Origin: Jaltomata sinuosa
Taxonomy: Eukaryota > Streptophyta > Magnoliopsida > Solanales > Solanaceae
Reading direction: 5' to 3'
Length of the DNA stretch: 64,000 nucleotides
Assembly: GCA_003996215.1 (NCBI GenBank)
Contig: QJPP01000446.1
Coordinates: forward strand, 37,949-101,948
The notes beneath the pieces were generated by a model. That model saw only the letters and a list, made by a program, of their open reading frames with translations. It made no database searches and was not told the origin of the DNA. Within the stretch, counting starts at the first letter, position 1, and the number at the start of each line of letters is the position of its first letter. Made by a program: the position numbers and the translations under genes. Below are positions 11,201 through 25,425 of the stretch, piece after piece.

Positions 11201-14200
11201 AGGATATGAGTTTATACAGTCAGACCTCTCTATAACAGTCATCACCTATAACAACATTTCAGTATAACGACTTTTACGTATATGTTCTCTATAGTAGCAT
11301 TTCGCTATAGCAGACAAAAAAATATCAGGACAAACAACACTGTTATAGAGAGGTTTGACTGTAGTAGCATTCATCATTAGAAGGCCAAGTAGTTTACCTG
11401 GCAAACAATGCACTAACTCTTCGTAGACGCCACAAACGAAGCATATTGAATAATCCATACTGACGTAAAGGTTTTGGGGAAATCTTCACAGCAAGTTCTG
11501 AAGGGATTGTTGATATGACATCGAATAAGAACCAAGTACTCGTGTACTTCCAAGCGATCTTTTTGTGATCATCAACAAGTAGATAAGTGGTTCTGTCCAA
11601 GTAAGCTACAAAGAAGGTAAGAATGATATCAATCGCGAAGAATCCATTGACAACGTTGTCAGTCTTGGCGAGCGGTCCTGTTGGTTTTCCAAGAAAGCCA
11701 AACTCGAACGGGGACACCCAAGCAGTGTAGACAACCAGTACAACTAGAAAAGTCTCCCATAACCTGCAAACATTACATTAACCTGAGCTGATTTTAGCAA
11801 AAATCCATGTTCATTTCTATGGGTCAGACATCTAATTAAACGACGAGTGGGACTAATTACCAATCAAAATCTCGAAAGAGAAAAGAACTATGACTCGTGA
11901 ATTAAGTGCGACATGTTGAACTTGTTAGCACATTTCTAATATGCTTGTCTACAAGAAAATGAAGACAAAATCATCTCCACCTTCTAAATAAGTGAAGTTA
12001 ATCTAGCTGCTAAGTCCATTAAATTTCTTGAAGAAACTATGTGAGATGAGAAATTAACAACATTGGTTACAAATTTAGATATAGGATTGTTCTTATTAAG
12101 CAATGCAAAACTGTAGCAAGGACAGCCCAGTGCACGAAGCATCCCGTGTTCATGTAGGATTCAGGAAGGGTCGCATCAGTGGCTGATTCCACCATTCGAA
12201 CCCGTGACCCATAGGTCATATGGAGACACAACTTTACCGTTGTTCCAAGGCTCCCCTTATGGCAAACTAAAACAATGTTGCCAAAAGATTTGGTTGTCTT
12301 AGAAGTTATATGCTGCGGCTAGAAACACGTGTTAGATTTTTTTGATTACTCTGTTAAATCCTAGAAAAAAAAATTAATTCTCCAAGATATGCCCTCTCTG
12401 TACTTCAAAAATGTTATTGCATCCGTGTTGGATCCTACAAAACAAAGGGTCCATTTCTTAAGGATCCAACACGCACCGGTTGACACTTTTGAGGAGTCCG
12501 AGCAATATTGGAAATAAAACAAAGGGCTCATTCCAACAGAGTCAACAAACTTAAAAGTGAAATTTGCCAATTTTTTATTAGTTTTGTCAGAGAATGCCGT
12601 TTTCGATAAAATAGTTGAGATACGCGTAAGTTGGTTAAATACAATAAAAGATAAAAGGGGATAAAGAAAAAGGGTTTTAGTTGGTGTCAAAAGAGGCAAC
12701 TGGAGTAGCAGTAGAAAAGACAAAAGGTACACCAGTGGAAAAGATGATTTTTGTTTATGCTGCAGAAAAGACAAATCAAAGAATGATATTTTGTCCCCCA
12801 CCCACCAAGAAAAGAAAATAACAACCCAACAACCTAACATCACTGTAATTTTATAAAAGTGGGGTTCGAAGATGACGTAGAAAAACTATTTCTGGTAGAC
12901 CCAAAGAAAAGAACAACCAACAACATAACATCCACTGTAATTTTATAAGTAGGAATTCGAAGAAGATGTAGAAAAGTTGTTTCTGATAAACCCAAAGAAA
13001 AGAACAACCCCAACTTTAGATAGATATTACTTTTCTTCAAATATCATCTTTTTTATGTTCAAACGCCTACTAATATTCCTTGACATTTTGTCATTTTACA
13101 TTCATATATCTATGTACTCTGTCAAAATTGTTGGAGGTAGAAAATACTCATACAGATAGTCAACGTATGCTCAAGATGACCAATTTATCACTGTCTTAGG
13201 TAGTCAATCAACTTGTGCTACTAAAATTTCTCTGTTTTACCACCGTCACTAATTTTAAAAAAAACTAGTAATTTCATTTATTTATTTTACTAGAAAATTC
13301 CTAGAAGCAAGGAGTAACACAAGGAGAAAATAAAGCATTGGACAAGATCTAGAGACACATGTTTCATGTTTACTCAAAGATTCTATCTTTTTCTCCAACA
13401 AAAAGTCAAAAGAAAATAGTGAAAAGAAATTTTCAAAGATTAGTCAAATCAAATCTCATTATTGGAAAATATTTTCATAATTTTGAACCTTTAAAAGTAA
13501 ATCCTATTCACAAAATCATGAATAATCCATAGATCAAATTTGTGTTTTTTTTTTGGTCTTGGAAATTAAAAAAAAAGCATAGTCTTTGATTGATAAAAAA
13601 TTCCATAGAGGTTATTTTCATCAACCCCCTAAACAAGAAAATTAACAAAGATGATTGAACAAAGACTTCAAAAATTTAATAATGCACAAGGTGTACTATA
13701 TTGTTAAAAAAAAGAAAAAGAGAAAAAAACATTGTGGTGGAGCATACTAGAAGATCCTATACACTTTTTAAAATTAGAGAGATTAAGGTTCGAATTTCAG
13801 TAATGTCACGCTGGTTGACACCGTTGTTACTAAAAGATGTATACTTTTCAAGCTTCTTCTTCTTTTTTATAAAAAGGTGTCAGCTTGCGTATAGCTTTTA
13901 CTAATTTCATCATTATAGGTAAGAATTGTCTATTATTTTGTCTTTTCTGTAATTTAAATTTAGTTTATAGATCTTAGTCGTCATGTAAGGCCCACTAAAG
14001 GGTCGGAATTTCATATCTTGAATTTCTTCATTCCCAAAACTCGAACCATTACACTAAATCCCAAATTGTTTAGAATCCACTATATCAACCATATATTTTC
14101 ATTTATTGCTTTAAGTAATATTCATCAATCTTTAATATTCATACAAAAAGAAGATATATACACCCATAGACATAGAAACAGAATAAAGTGGAGAAATGTC

Positions 14201-15322
14201 CACCAGAAAACACTTCCCCTTTTAATGGCTTTACGCAGCACGAATCTGAATTAGTCGAGTCAAAAAATTCCGAATACCAAATAATTTAAACTAAAAAAAA
14301 TGATAGCAGAAAAAACAACAGCGAAGATTCCTCCTTTAATATCTTTATGTGACACGAATTTGGATTAATCGATAAAAAAAAACTCTAAAAATGACTAAAC
14401 TGAACAAAAAACGTTAGAAGAAGAATAGAGAAGTTTGCCCTTTAACGATCTTATACAGCACGAATCTAAATTAGCCGAGTGCAAAAAATGATTTAAACCA
14501 AAAAAGAATGATAAAAAAAAGAAGAACATAGAAGCTTCCTCCTTTAACGGCTTTATACGATACGAATTTAAATTAGTCGAGTTAAAAAAAAATAGAAGAA
14601 GAAGAATGGAGAAGTTTCCCTTATCCTCCTTATGTAGCACGAATATGAATTAGCCGAGTCAGAATGATAAAAGAAGAAGAATAGAAAAGCTTCCCCGGGC
14701 CTTTCACCATCTTATACGATACGAATCTGAATTAGTCGAGCCAGTAATTTCTGAATACCAAATGATTAAACATAAACTAAAAAGAAGAAGAATGGAGAAG
14801 TTTGTCCCTTATCCACCTTATGCAGCACGAATCTAAATTAATCGAGTCAGAATGATGAAAGAAGAAAAAGAATAGAAAAGCTTGCCCCCTTCACCATCTT
14901 ATACGGTACGAATCTGAATTAGCCGACTCAAAATGATAGAAGAAGAGAGAAGCTTGCTCCTTTCACCATCTTATATGATACGAATCTGAATTAGCCGACT
15001 CAAAAGGATAGAACATAAAAGAACAGTCTTGCAACATACGAATCTGAATTAGTTGAGCCAGTAAATTATTCCGAATACGAAAATGATTAAACACAAACTA
15101 TAATAAAAAAGAAGAAGAATTAATAAAGAACCTGTATTGTCGATCATAAGGTGAAACAATAAATCTTTTAAGCTTGACTCTTCTATTACTTCTAGCACCA
15201 AGTGATGGTAGAATCCCAGTAGAAAGACTATAATGGCTACTTTCTCTTGACAATTGTTCTATTTCTTGTGCTGCACCACACATTGAAACTCCCAATACTC
15301 CAAGTCCTCTATTATCTCCCAT
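8233..15322 (-). CDS. AKT1: AKT1-type inward-rectifying Shaker K+ channel, eleven exons, complete
   Basis: Exons from 5' to 3' on the minus strand: 15322-15132, 11763-11398, 11149-11092, 11004-10687, 10592-10347, 10259-10161, 10057-10025, 9894-9709, 9607-9413, 9314-9239, 9119-8233. Frames join to 885 codons including stop (884 aa). The N-terminus (EIEQLSRESSHYSLSTGILP) is that of AKT1. Then come the S1-S6 core with the charged S4 (LRLWRLRRVSALFARLEKDR), the K+-selectivity motif TTVGYGD (GYGD about 264-267), the C-linker and cyclic-nucleotide-binding fold (YFPPKED...GEIGVLCYRPQLFTVRTKRL), ankyrin repeats (LLKRGLDPNEADNNGR, LHVAVCEGNIEIVKYLLDRG) and the C-terminal KHA domain (LVLLPESFKELLQIG...IRDGDRLVF). 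AKT1 channels take up K+ across the root plasma membrane and are activated by CIPK23-CBL kinase complexes. The tomato relative is LKT1. AKT5/SPIK paralogs are a less likely alternative. Intron 7 has a GC donor, exon 7 is only 33 nt, and intron 1 is 3.4 kb and repeat-rich. Confidence 0.93.
11217..11361. mobile_element. MITE with TA target site, in K+-channel intron 2
   Basis: Left end cagtcagacctctctataac and right end gttatagagaggtttgactg are near-perfect inverted repeats of about 22 bp. TA dinucleotides flank both ends (11215-11216 and 11362-11363). At 145 bp and non-coding it fits a Stowaway/Tc1-type MITE. It lies in intron 2 (11150-11397). Confidence 0.85.
12121..12262 (-). mobile_element. 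Au-type SINE, minus orientation, in K+-channel intron 1
   Basis: On the minus strand it reads ggggagccttggaacaac, cggtaaagttgtgtc, gggtcacgggttcgaatgg, ending gtgcactgggctgtcct, the order of words seen in the Au SINE at 7439-7627. It is in the same orientation as the gene, within intron 1. I did not find a clear TSD. Confidence 0.82.
12385..12517. mobile_element. Degenerate copy of the gttgctcggact MITE, in K+-channel intron 1
   Basis: The middle (gttggatcctacaaaacaaa ... aggatccaacacgcacc) is a palindromic pair, and the right end gaggagtccgagcaatattg matches the terminal repeat of the copy at 5657-5783. The left terminus is decayed. Confidence 0.6.
12840..13008. repeat. Two-copy tandem duplication, about 90 bp, in K+-channel intron 1
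   Basis: Two adjacent copies share cactgtaattttata, gatgtagaaaa and cccaaagaaaagaacaac, with point differences and small gaps. It is non-coding and intronic. Confidence 0.75.
14205..15080. repeat. Ten-copy minisatellite in K+-channel intron 1
   Basis: The word tacgaatctgaattagtcga (with variants) recurs at about 14239, 14353, 14459, 14561, 14638, 14717, 14825, 14905, 14977 and 15035, each time after tttcaccatcttata-like sequence and before AG-rich filler. Unit length varies from about 58 to 114 bp. The shared word resembles the 3' tail of Solanaceae SINEs (gcgaatccggattagtc; compare 24600-24715), so the array may have grown from a SINE tail. It starts about 50 bp downstream of exon 1 in the direction of transcription. 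Confidence 0.8.
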
Positions 15323-15603
15323 AGCTACCTACAATTCTTTGTTTTAATTTTCAAGAAACTTTTCTTTGTGTGTGTGTGTATATATATAGAAAGAGATTTT
15401 GGAGATTTTTATAGAAAAATAATCATAGGGATTAGGGGGGTGTATAAAAAAGGGAAGTTATTTATAGAGAAAAAAAGGTCACTTTATCTAGGAGACACCT
15501 ACCATGTAGTCTCTCGTGAATGTTAAACACATGTTGGTGGTGATGTTTATGTATTTATTTTGACTTATGTGAGAAACTAAGGAAAAAAAGAGGAACTTTT
15601 ATA

Positions 15604-16134
15604 CTCACCTTTCCGTTCCTAAATATTTGTCACGTTTTTTATTTGCACGCTCCTTAAAAAAATATTACTTCATTCATTTCAAAAAGAATGACCTACTTTT
15701 CTTTTTAGTTCATTCAAAAAGAATGACTCTTTCCTTTTTTGGCAACACTTTAATTCCAATTTTTCACGTGATATGTTTAAGACTACATGATTAAAGGACA
15801 TTTTGGTACATTTGACATAACTTTAATTTAAGACCACAAAATTCAAAAGTCTTTCTTTATTTTCTTAAACTCCGTGTCAAGTCAAAATAGGTCATTCTTT
15901 TTTAAACACAGGGACTGAGGGAGTAACTAGAGAGTTATTTGACTAATTATCTTTATTGATTACTCTTCTCTTTAATATTTTCTCTTTTTTGTATTATATT
16001 AATATCTCTCCATAACTATGATTAAGAGTAAAGGTAAAAATAAATAATTAATTATGTTTTAATTTTCTAAAATGACAAGTATTATAAAATATTTATTTTC
16101 GGTAAGGATGACAAGTATTTAGGAGCGGAGGGAG
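15604..16134. mobile_element. Stowaway-like MITE carrying a nested MITE
   Basis: The left end ctcacctttccgttcctaaa and right end ttaggagcggagggag are inverted repeats flanked by TA. Removing the nested element at 15668-15923 leaves about 273 bp, a usual Stowaway length. Confidence 0.75.
15668..15923. mobile_element. Stowaway-like MITE nested in another MITE
   Basis: Ends cttcattcatttcaaaaaga (left) and tttaaacacagggactgagg (right, followed by gag) are imperfect inverted repeats. TA flanks both sides (15666-15667, 15924-15925). It is 256 bp, non-coding, and inserted in the element at 15604-16134. Confidence 0.75.
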
Positions 16135-17014
16135 TAAAGTTTCTGTTTGTCACTTTACTGGGCCCAATTAAATTTGGCTTCGCTCATTGCAGTGTTCATT
16201 TATGGGGACGAGCTCCCAACATGACTTTTTCATTTTCAGATGCTCGAATCTGAGACTTCTAGTTGATTGTGGAGATCGTGGTGGAGGTAGAAGTCTGATT
16301 ACGGATTCAGGTGTACCCAATAATTTTTGCTCAAATAGTGTATTTGCGTTGAGAAATTCATTAAATATGCACACATATTGAATCTAAAACTCAGTTATTA
16401 ACACTTGAAGTAGTCATTTTAAAAATTCAGAACCCATAAAATTTAAATTCTGACTTTACCTCTGGGTGAAAAAATCGAGAACCATCCCAACACAACTCAT
16501 ATTGATACGTTTTTGTCTTTTATTTGTTTGTGCACACGTATGACAAATATAAACATATAATCAAGTCTGTTTGTTTTAATTTATATGATAAATTTTTATC
16601 AGGAATTTAATAAAGAGCGAGGGATATTGAAATTTATAATTTAACACAAGTCAATGAAATTTATGTGATTATAAATCAACTTATTAAGATAAAATAAAAA
16701 AGTAAAATTAAAATTATTATTAAATATAAAATATATTATATTTTTAAATTAAAAAAATAACACATAAATTAAGACAAAAAATAATAATAATAAAACATGT
16801 AAGGTGTGTGATTATAAGCGTGAATCAAGGATATATATAGTGTTTTATTTACGAATTCATTCGAATTCAATAATTTTGATTAAATTCATACCTTATAAAA
16901 CATGTTGTTGTTTGACTGATGTAAGAAAAAGGAAAAGGAGAGGAACTTTTACAGGTTTTCTGTTGTCACTTTTTTGCCCCTAAAGTTTGTGCAAACACAT
17001 GGCAATTATACATA

Positions 17015-17266
17015 CTTCCTCCGTTCCTTTTTAGTTGGCATGTTAAGACTTTACACATTCATTAAAAAAATTAATTAAAAGTGTAATTTGACTCATATAC
17101 TCCTTCTTAGTCTTTGTCTATTTATGTGTCTCTTAATTTTAGAATAATTAATGCTAAGGGCAAAGTTGGAAGAAAGTACTTAATTCTCTCTTGATTCTTT
17201 AAATTGACAAGTATTTTGTAACAACTATTTTTAGTATACATGACAACTAAAAAGGAACAGAGGGAG
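17015..17266. mobile_element. Stowaway-like MITE, complete
   Basis: The left terminus cttcctccgttcctttttag and right terminus ctaaaaaggaacagagggag are inverted repeats, flanked by TA at 17013-17014 and 17267-17268. It is 252 bp and non-coding. Confidence 0.85.
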
Positions 17267-17353
17267 TATTAGTATATTTTTTCACTCATGAAAAGTGAAA
17301 AGATAAAAGTGTCGGCTAATCGGTCACGAAGTACATATTATTCTTGTCTTATA

Positions 17354-17606
17354 CTCCCTCCGTTCCTTTTTAGTTGTCATGTTGAGCTTTTCGAGAGTCA
17401 ATTTGACTAATTTTTAAAGCTCAATTAGATTAGATTAACTTAATATTTTAAAACTAAAATTTAGATATTCAAAAACTATACGAAAAATACTATAAGTTGT
17501 AATTTTTCTCATATCAATATGATGAAAAAATACATGTTAAAATATTGGTCAAACTTCATATTATTTAACTCTCAAAATAGAAATCATGTCAACTAAAAAA
17601 GATTTT
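17354..17606. mobile_element. Stowaway-like MITE with eroded right end
   Basis: It begins ctccctccgttcctttttag, followed by ttgtcatgttgag. The right end keeps atcatgtcaactaaaaaag but has lost the final gaggga block. Confidence 0.65.
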
Positions 17607-18637
17607 AACCCAAACAAGTTATCCAAAACTTGGCAACCAAACAAGAAACCAAAATTTATCCCTGGACTATTTATTTTATTCCAGGACTATTTGTTCGTAT
17701 CCCTCACACCAAACGACCCCTTAAGGTATTGTCTGTTTTAAACTTAGACTTGCACACATTTGTTCGTTAGATTTTAACCCAAAAAATGTCATTTATTTTT
17801 TATGAGGTCTCTAACTTTCTTCTCTCGTTTCAATGTGGGATTCACCTAAAGTATAATGTGTACTCCTTCAAATGTTTGCCCTCTGTCATGGACAACGTCA
17901 CACATTCAGGAGCAAATTCAAAATTTAGAGTTTATAGATTTCTAGAACAATCTCAAATTAATATTTATAACAGTAATTGATTTAATAATCAAATATTTAT
18001 AAATTTAATAAATTTTTGAATATACGTACACAAATATAATCTAAATAAAAGTTAATAAATTCTTGTGAACCCGTATACAAATTTCTAGATCCATCTCTAT
18101 TAACTTGTCACCTTTTTTTTGCCCTTTGTTTTGTGGCAAATATATAATCTTCTTGTCTTTTCCTTTAAAGATTCGAACTACATTATACCCTCTCTTTTTT
18201 CCTTCTAATTAAGGTGACTTTGTTGGGCATAATATACAAGTTGAAACAATATTTGTGGTACAAAATGTGTGTGCCTTATCATAAGAAGTAAAATTAAAGT
18301 GGAACAAAATATTTTTTTTGGTAAAAGATTGAATATGATTCGAGTAGTATTAAAGTTTAATTTATGGAGTCTAGTCTAGTCCATTTGTTAGTACCAAATT
18401 GTTTCATATTTTTGTGGTGTTTGTACTTGTAGATAAAGTTTGTCGAAGTTTTATTACTTCTTTCGTCTCAATTTATGTGAAGAATATTATAGATACAGAT
18501 TAAAATATTTAATTTTTTGTGTAAATATATTCCATCGATTACGTTTATTGGAGCTGATTTTTATGAATAGAAGCGAGCCATTATTCTTATTGCTCATTCG
18601 ACGAAAATAAAGTCGGATTTATCGAAGCCCACGAAGA

Positions 18638-18646
18638 AATTAAAAC
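18638..18646. repeat. Left target-site duplication of the MULE-like element
   Basis: The 9-bp sequence aattaaaac is repeated exactly at 20812-20820. A 9-bp duplication is usual for Mutator-like elements. Confidence 0.8.
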
Positions 18647-20811
<2,165 letters not shown>

Positions 20812-20820
20812 AATTAAAAC
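20812..20820. repeat. Right target-site duplication of the MULE-like element
   Basis: The sequence aattaaaac is identical to 18638-18646. Confidence 0.8.
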
Positions 20821-21475
20821 CTATCTCGTCAAAGATAGGGAACGATGCAACGATAAGATTATTTCATGGTTCTTCTTTTTTTTTTGCCACATTAAAGGAA
20901 AAAATAAAATTAATTAATTGTCCCTTTATATAAAAATTATGTAATATCTTGACCATTTATAGAATTGTATTACCCTTAAATTAATTTAAAGTAGTAATAC
21001 AAACTTAACGCAAAACATGGTAGTTAAATAATGTAATGATTAATGGTTCGTTAAATATGTTAAGTTTCACAAAAATAGGAATAAAAAGAGCACATTTCAA
21101 ATAACTAAAAATTAAATACATTTAATCAAATATCATAAGAATCGAAAACAAAGTTTATTACTCCATTTAAGGGGTTGAAAGCTCAAATCTGCTTAAATCA
21201 TTTTTAAAATGGAAATATATATTACTACATATTGCTAAACAAGAACGAGATGAATAAAAAATTATTTACACTTGATATATTCACCAACTAATACAATAAT
21301 AATAATAATAATATATTTTAATAATAATAATAATATATTTTAATATAATTACAAAAATAAGATCCAGAAAGAATGGATGTATACAGATTTTAATCTTATT
21401 TTTGTAAAGTAGAGAAGTTATTTTAATAGACCCTCCGCTCAAGAAAATTTTACCAAATAATGAATGTAAAATATA

Positions 21476-21580
21476 TGTCCCGGCCATTGTAGACGTGTGT
21501 CGCCCAAGGCATAAGGGGCATGATGACTTGACGTCATCCTCACCTTCCTTCGGCTTATCACCGACAATCTATTCAGGGTA
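21476..21580 (-). pseudogene. rrn16: Plastid 16S rRNA gene fragment in nuclear DNA (NUPT)
   Basis: On the minus strand the order accctgaatagattgtcgg, tgataagccgaaggaaggtg, aggatgacgtcaagtcatca, tgccccttatgccttgggcg, acacacgtctacaatggccg matches the 3' third of plastid 16S rRNA (around E. coli positions 1150-1250). Point changes (accctgaaCaga to accctgaaTaga; a small deletion in acacacgtGctac) show that it is a decayed copy. The mitochondrial rRNA differs here, so a plastid origin is favoured. It is too short to function. Confidence 0.88.
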
Positions 21581-22196
21581 TCGCTATCGTGTGGAAAAAA
21601 AAACGTAGGACGAAGGGATGTCTTCACTATAATTGTGTAATATTTCATCTAACTTTACTTATTAATTATGATAATTAAATTATTTTATCGATATAAATAT
21701 CAAGTGTGAATAAATTTATACCGAATAATTCTCCTAATCAAGAGTCATGACACCGAGTGACAGCCCCAATGGCATAAGGCGACCTTAACAATGTGCCTAG
21801 AAAAACAGCCCTTCAAATATTATATATTTATATTTTTTATTTACTATATTTATTTTTTAAAAGGTCATTTGGTAGCTGATAGAGTTATACAAATATTAAT
21901 AATATAAATTAGTTATAAAAAAATTTATATATTTTTTATTTTTATTTTTATTTGTCATATTTGAATTTGACACGTTTCATAAGAAAATAATGGACATGAT
22001 TATCTTATCGCATTATTCTTATCAATTGATGTTTAGTATTTAGCCTTGAAAAATAATTTGGAGAATAAATAATTATATCAAGGGTAAAATATGAAAAAGA
22101 AATGATTGTCTTTTCTTGAGACGTTAAAAGTGACAATTAAAAGTGAATATATATTTTTGAAATAGTAGACAAGTAAAAGTGAACGGTTATATTTTA

Positions 22197-22399
22197 CTCC
22201 CTCCGTTTCAATTTGTTTAATTTAATTTTTTTTTTAGTCCGTATAAAAAAGAATAACTCTTTTCCTTTTTAATATTTCTTTAATTTCAACTTTACACATG
22301 ACATATCTTTAATTTAAGACTATAAAAAATCAATATTTTTCTTTATTTTCTTAAACTCATATCAAATCAAAATAGATCAAACAAATTGAAACGAATAAA
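22197..22399. mobile_element. Stowaway-like MITE, right end truncated
   Basis: The left end ctccctccgtttcaatttgt follows TA, and the right end retains the complement acaaattgaaacg but not the last gaggga. Confidence 0.68.
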
Positions 22400-23878
22400 T
22401 ATTATTTATTTATTCGACCGACCAAAGAAGGGGAAAAAAAGATAATGGGCCCCACAAAATAGTCAACTTGATCGAGCAGTTAAAAGCCTTAATCTGGCAA
22501 ATGATAGTTGACTTCTTGGAGATGCACTGCTCCATCCACTCCTTCATTAAATTTAGAAATAAATTCACTTGATATATTTGACTTCTAATTTATTTTATTA
22601 TCTACTAATATTATCTTTTCAAGAAATAATTTTTTTATTATGAGCTCATTAATGATAATAGTTTTGTGAAGCCCATGACGAAAAGCGTGTCGACAAGGGC
22701 GGATCGAAGAAAAGAACTGACAGATATTAGCCTAGTAAACTTTTGAACAATGGGGTGCATATTATATCATTAGGCGATTCATTCCCCTATCGAATGGAAA
22801 AGGAAAAGTGAAGATCTTGATAAGATAAATCACAAGTATACATAATTTTAGTGTTTTTGGGCTCGATGGAAAGATAGTTAAGAGAAATTTGTGGGATTTG
22901 TTGGACCAAAGCAAATAATACGTGTCATGAGCTGGAGTATTTGTGATAATATGGTATTGGAACCCAACGCTCCCTCAGTACAGTATGAAGCAAACATCAG
23001 CGAGGACTTTGAGTCCCTAAAGGGAGGGTGTATTTACACCTATGTTAAAGGACAGACCAACGAGGGCGTATCAAAGAAAAGGACTGACATATTTTTAAAT
23101 TTAAGCTTCTGAAGAACGGTGCATGCATGTTACACATTGGTATGAGTGAGAAAAATAAAAGCTTTTACAAGTTCATATATAATAACTTTTTGGGGCTAGA
23201 TAATAATGTAACTCGAGAAGTAAATTTGTGAAATCAAAGCGGACAATATACATTATGGACTTGTATCGTGATAATTTTGAAAAGTTCAACTTCATGCACG
23301 TCACTACCAACATATATTTGGTGTATTTGTCTGCCAAACTAATTACATTCTTGCCATTATTTTAAAAAAATGATTACATTATATAAACATTTAATTAATA
23401 TCTCCACGTCATTGAACACCATCATATAAAAATGAAATAAAGAGTGTTATTTTATTATTTAAGCATTAAATATATGTTAATCAGAGTCTTAAGAATTTCA
23501 GAAACACATGAAATCTAATTATGTATTATCTTATTATTTCAATGTCAATCAAAGCCTAATTAAGAATTTCATATCTCTAATTGGCATAAATACTCGATGT
23601 GGAAAAAATAAATAATTAGGAGTCTCCAATTATGTTACTGTCATTGTTTATTTATTTTGTCTGTTCACTAATTTCCAGTAATATTTGGATTAATATATGA
23701 ATTCTGACATATTGTTGGAGATTAAAATGGTGTTAATTATCTCAAGTCTATCCATATGAATTAATTAGAAATATAAAATCGATTACATCATTTAATTATT
23801 GAAAAAAAAACAATTATGCTTTCATTTTCAATAGATTAATGCCTGCTTATCAGTCAATAAAAACACTAAAGAGAGTTA

Positions 23879-24142
23879 CTCCCTCCGTTTCATATTACTT
23901 GACCCTTATTAACTTGACACATCCCTTAAAAAAAACTTTAATTAGAGGTGTAATTTACTAAATTAACCTTACTAATAGTATTTTGGAATTCTAAATTTGA
24001 CTACTACTATTTTATGTAGTTTTTTAATACTAAGGATAATATGGGAAAGAAGTAATAAAATTCTCTTGATTTGCGAAAATGGACAAGTAAATTGAAATAT
24101 TTATATTTAGCATAGAGGCCAAATAAAATGAAACGGGGGGAG
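23879..24142. mobile_element. Stowaway-like MITE
   Basis: Left terminus ctccctccgtttcatattac and right terminus aaaatgaaacggggggag are inverted repeats. It is about 264 bp and non-coding. The left flank is TA; the right flank is less clear. Confidence 0.75.
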
Positions 24143-24492
24143 ATTAAGGTTCGTCTTCTAAGTTCTATCATACTAGAAGAATAAATGTAAATAAATCATA
24201 AATACATGTTCATACTCTAAATTAATTAAGAAGATTACACTTCAGATTTTAAAAGATTAATTAGTACTAAGCTAGTTGACTTGAGAATAAAAGAACTGCA
24301 TTATGCAACAAATAGGATGATAACACATCAAACAAAATAGGAATTGGTCTCCAAAAAAAGAAAAAAAATTAAAAATAAACGAAAGTCATCACAATGTAGA
24401 AAAATAATGACAATTTTGGTGTTGTTGATGTGCTTGATGCTTCCACTTCTTTATTTTTATGTTAGTGAGATGTTGGGTGATATTAGAGCTAG

Positions 24493-24552
24493 AAATTTTA
24501 ACAAGGGTAAATAATACATTACTAAATTTAACAAGGGTAAATAATACATTAC
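24493..24552. repeat. Two-copy 30-bp tandem duplication
   Basis: The string aacaagggtaaataatacat appears twice in direct succession, 30 bp apart. Confidence 0.85.
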
Positions 24553-24599
24553 TATACTCTCTTTAAATTTTTCATTTCAAGTTTGGTATAAGTTTTGCA

Positions 24600-24715
24600 A
24601 TTTGACTCATCCGGATTCGCACCAAGAAATTTTGTTTTGAAGGGTAAACGCTTCCTATTTATTAGAGGTGACTTTACTTCAAGAATTCAAACTCAAAACC
24701 TTTGATTTATATCCG
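24600..24715 (-). mobile_element. SINE remnant, minus orientation
   Basis: On the minus strand aaggttttgagtttgaattc is followed by aagtcacctctaataaatag, gaagcgtttaccc and the tail gtgcgaatccggatgagtc. This order fits the B-box-to-tail part of Solanaceae tRNA-derived SINEs. The A-box end is unclear. Confidence 0.6.
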
Positions 24716-25299
24716 GAGATAGAATTTTGAAGTTATGCGTTTTAGATTCTACAAAAATACTGAATTTTTAATAAATTATTTATACATAATAAGTAAACTT
24801 CTTTAATATAAAAAAAAAATTTACATTAAAATTACTAAATTCTGTCAAATTTAATTTGTTATTGAAATGCTAACTCCGTCTTTACTCTAATTAACAACGA
24901 AAAAGTACTTATTACTTCATCACAACCTTCGGCTCACTCCTACATTTAGAAATGTCTACAAAAATAGGTGACAAATTTTGCATACCCCCCACATGATTTG
25001 GTTCCAAGAAGCTTGACTAATTGTAGTAATAAATAAACTTAATTAAATTAATTGTTTTTGGAAGTATGAGATTTCAACTAAATAAATGAACATGGGTTGT
25101 TTGGTTAGTAAAAGCCCCTATTTGGATTTGATATGGAATGGGTTCAAAGTATTGGTTGAATATCTAGCCTTTGGACTTTTCTAGGGTTAGGTATCAGGAG
25201 AGGAAAATTAATGTGACCCTTTGACAATATTATATATTTTTTTGGTTTTTATTTGGTGTCCGATATTTGTATTGAAATTCTGACTAATTCTGTCTCACA

Positions 25300-25425
25300 C
25301 TGCAGGGCTCATTCTGGGGATGAGGCTTCCAATAAAAAAAAATTCATATGCAAAGTTCAAACTCGAAACCTCTTATTAAGGGTGGAGTAGTCCTACCACT
25401 GCACACAACTCATGTGGGTCTTTGA
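25300..25425 (-). mobile_element. Probable tRNA-derived SINE remnant, minus orientation
   Basis: On the minus strand gtgcagtggtaggactac (A-box-like) is followed about 35 bp later by gaggtttcgagtttgaac (B-box-like), then an A/T-rich stretch and tggaagcctcatccccagaa. Spacing and order suit an RNA polymerase III-derived SINE. Confidence 0.55.

Larger units (their letters stand above)
15323..18637. other. Upstream spacer of the K+-channel gene
   Basis: The right side of the K+-channel start holds its 5' UTR and promoter, including a (GT)n(TA)n run at 15367-15388. Beyond that I see only AT-rich sequence, Stowaway-like elements (listed separately) and degenerate repeats such as 16250-16470 and 17905-18100 (ggattcaggtg, attcaaaatttagag words). 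No gene is supported. Confidence 0.6.

Noticed and set aside
12361..12843. 160-codon minus-strand frame in AKT1 intron 1
   Set aside because: Overlaps a MITE copy and AT-rich sequence; hydrophobic low-complexity product with no homolog recognised; inside an intron.
21745..21815. Second organelle-like piece (agtgacagccccaatggcat)
   Set aside because: I could not match it to a plastid or mitochondrial gene, so it is left unassigned.
22660..23130. Possible gene or RNA with gggagggtgtatttacacc and duplicated blocks
   Set aside because: It looks like a degenerate dispersed repeat; the 73-codon frame has no recognisable product, and I could not assign a family.
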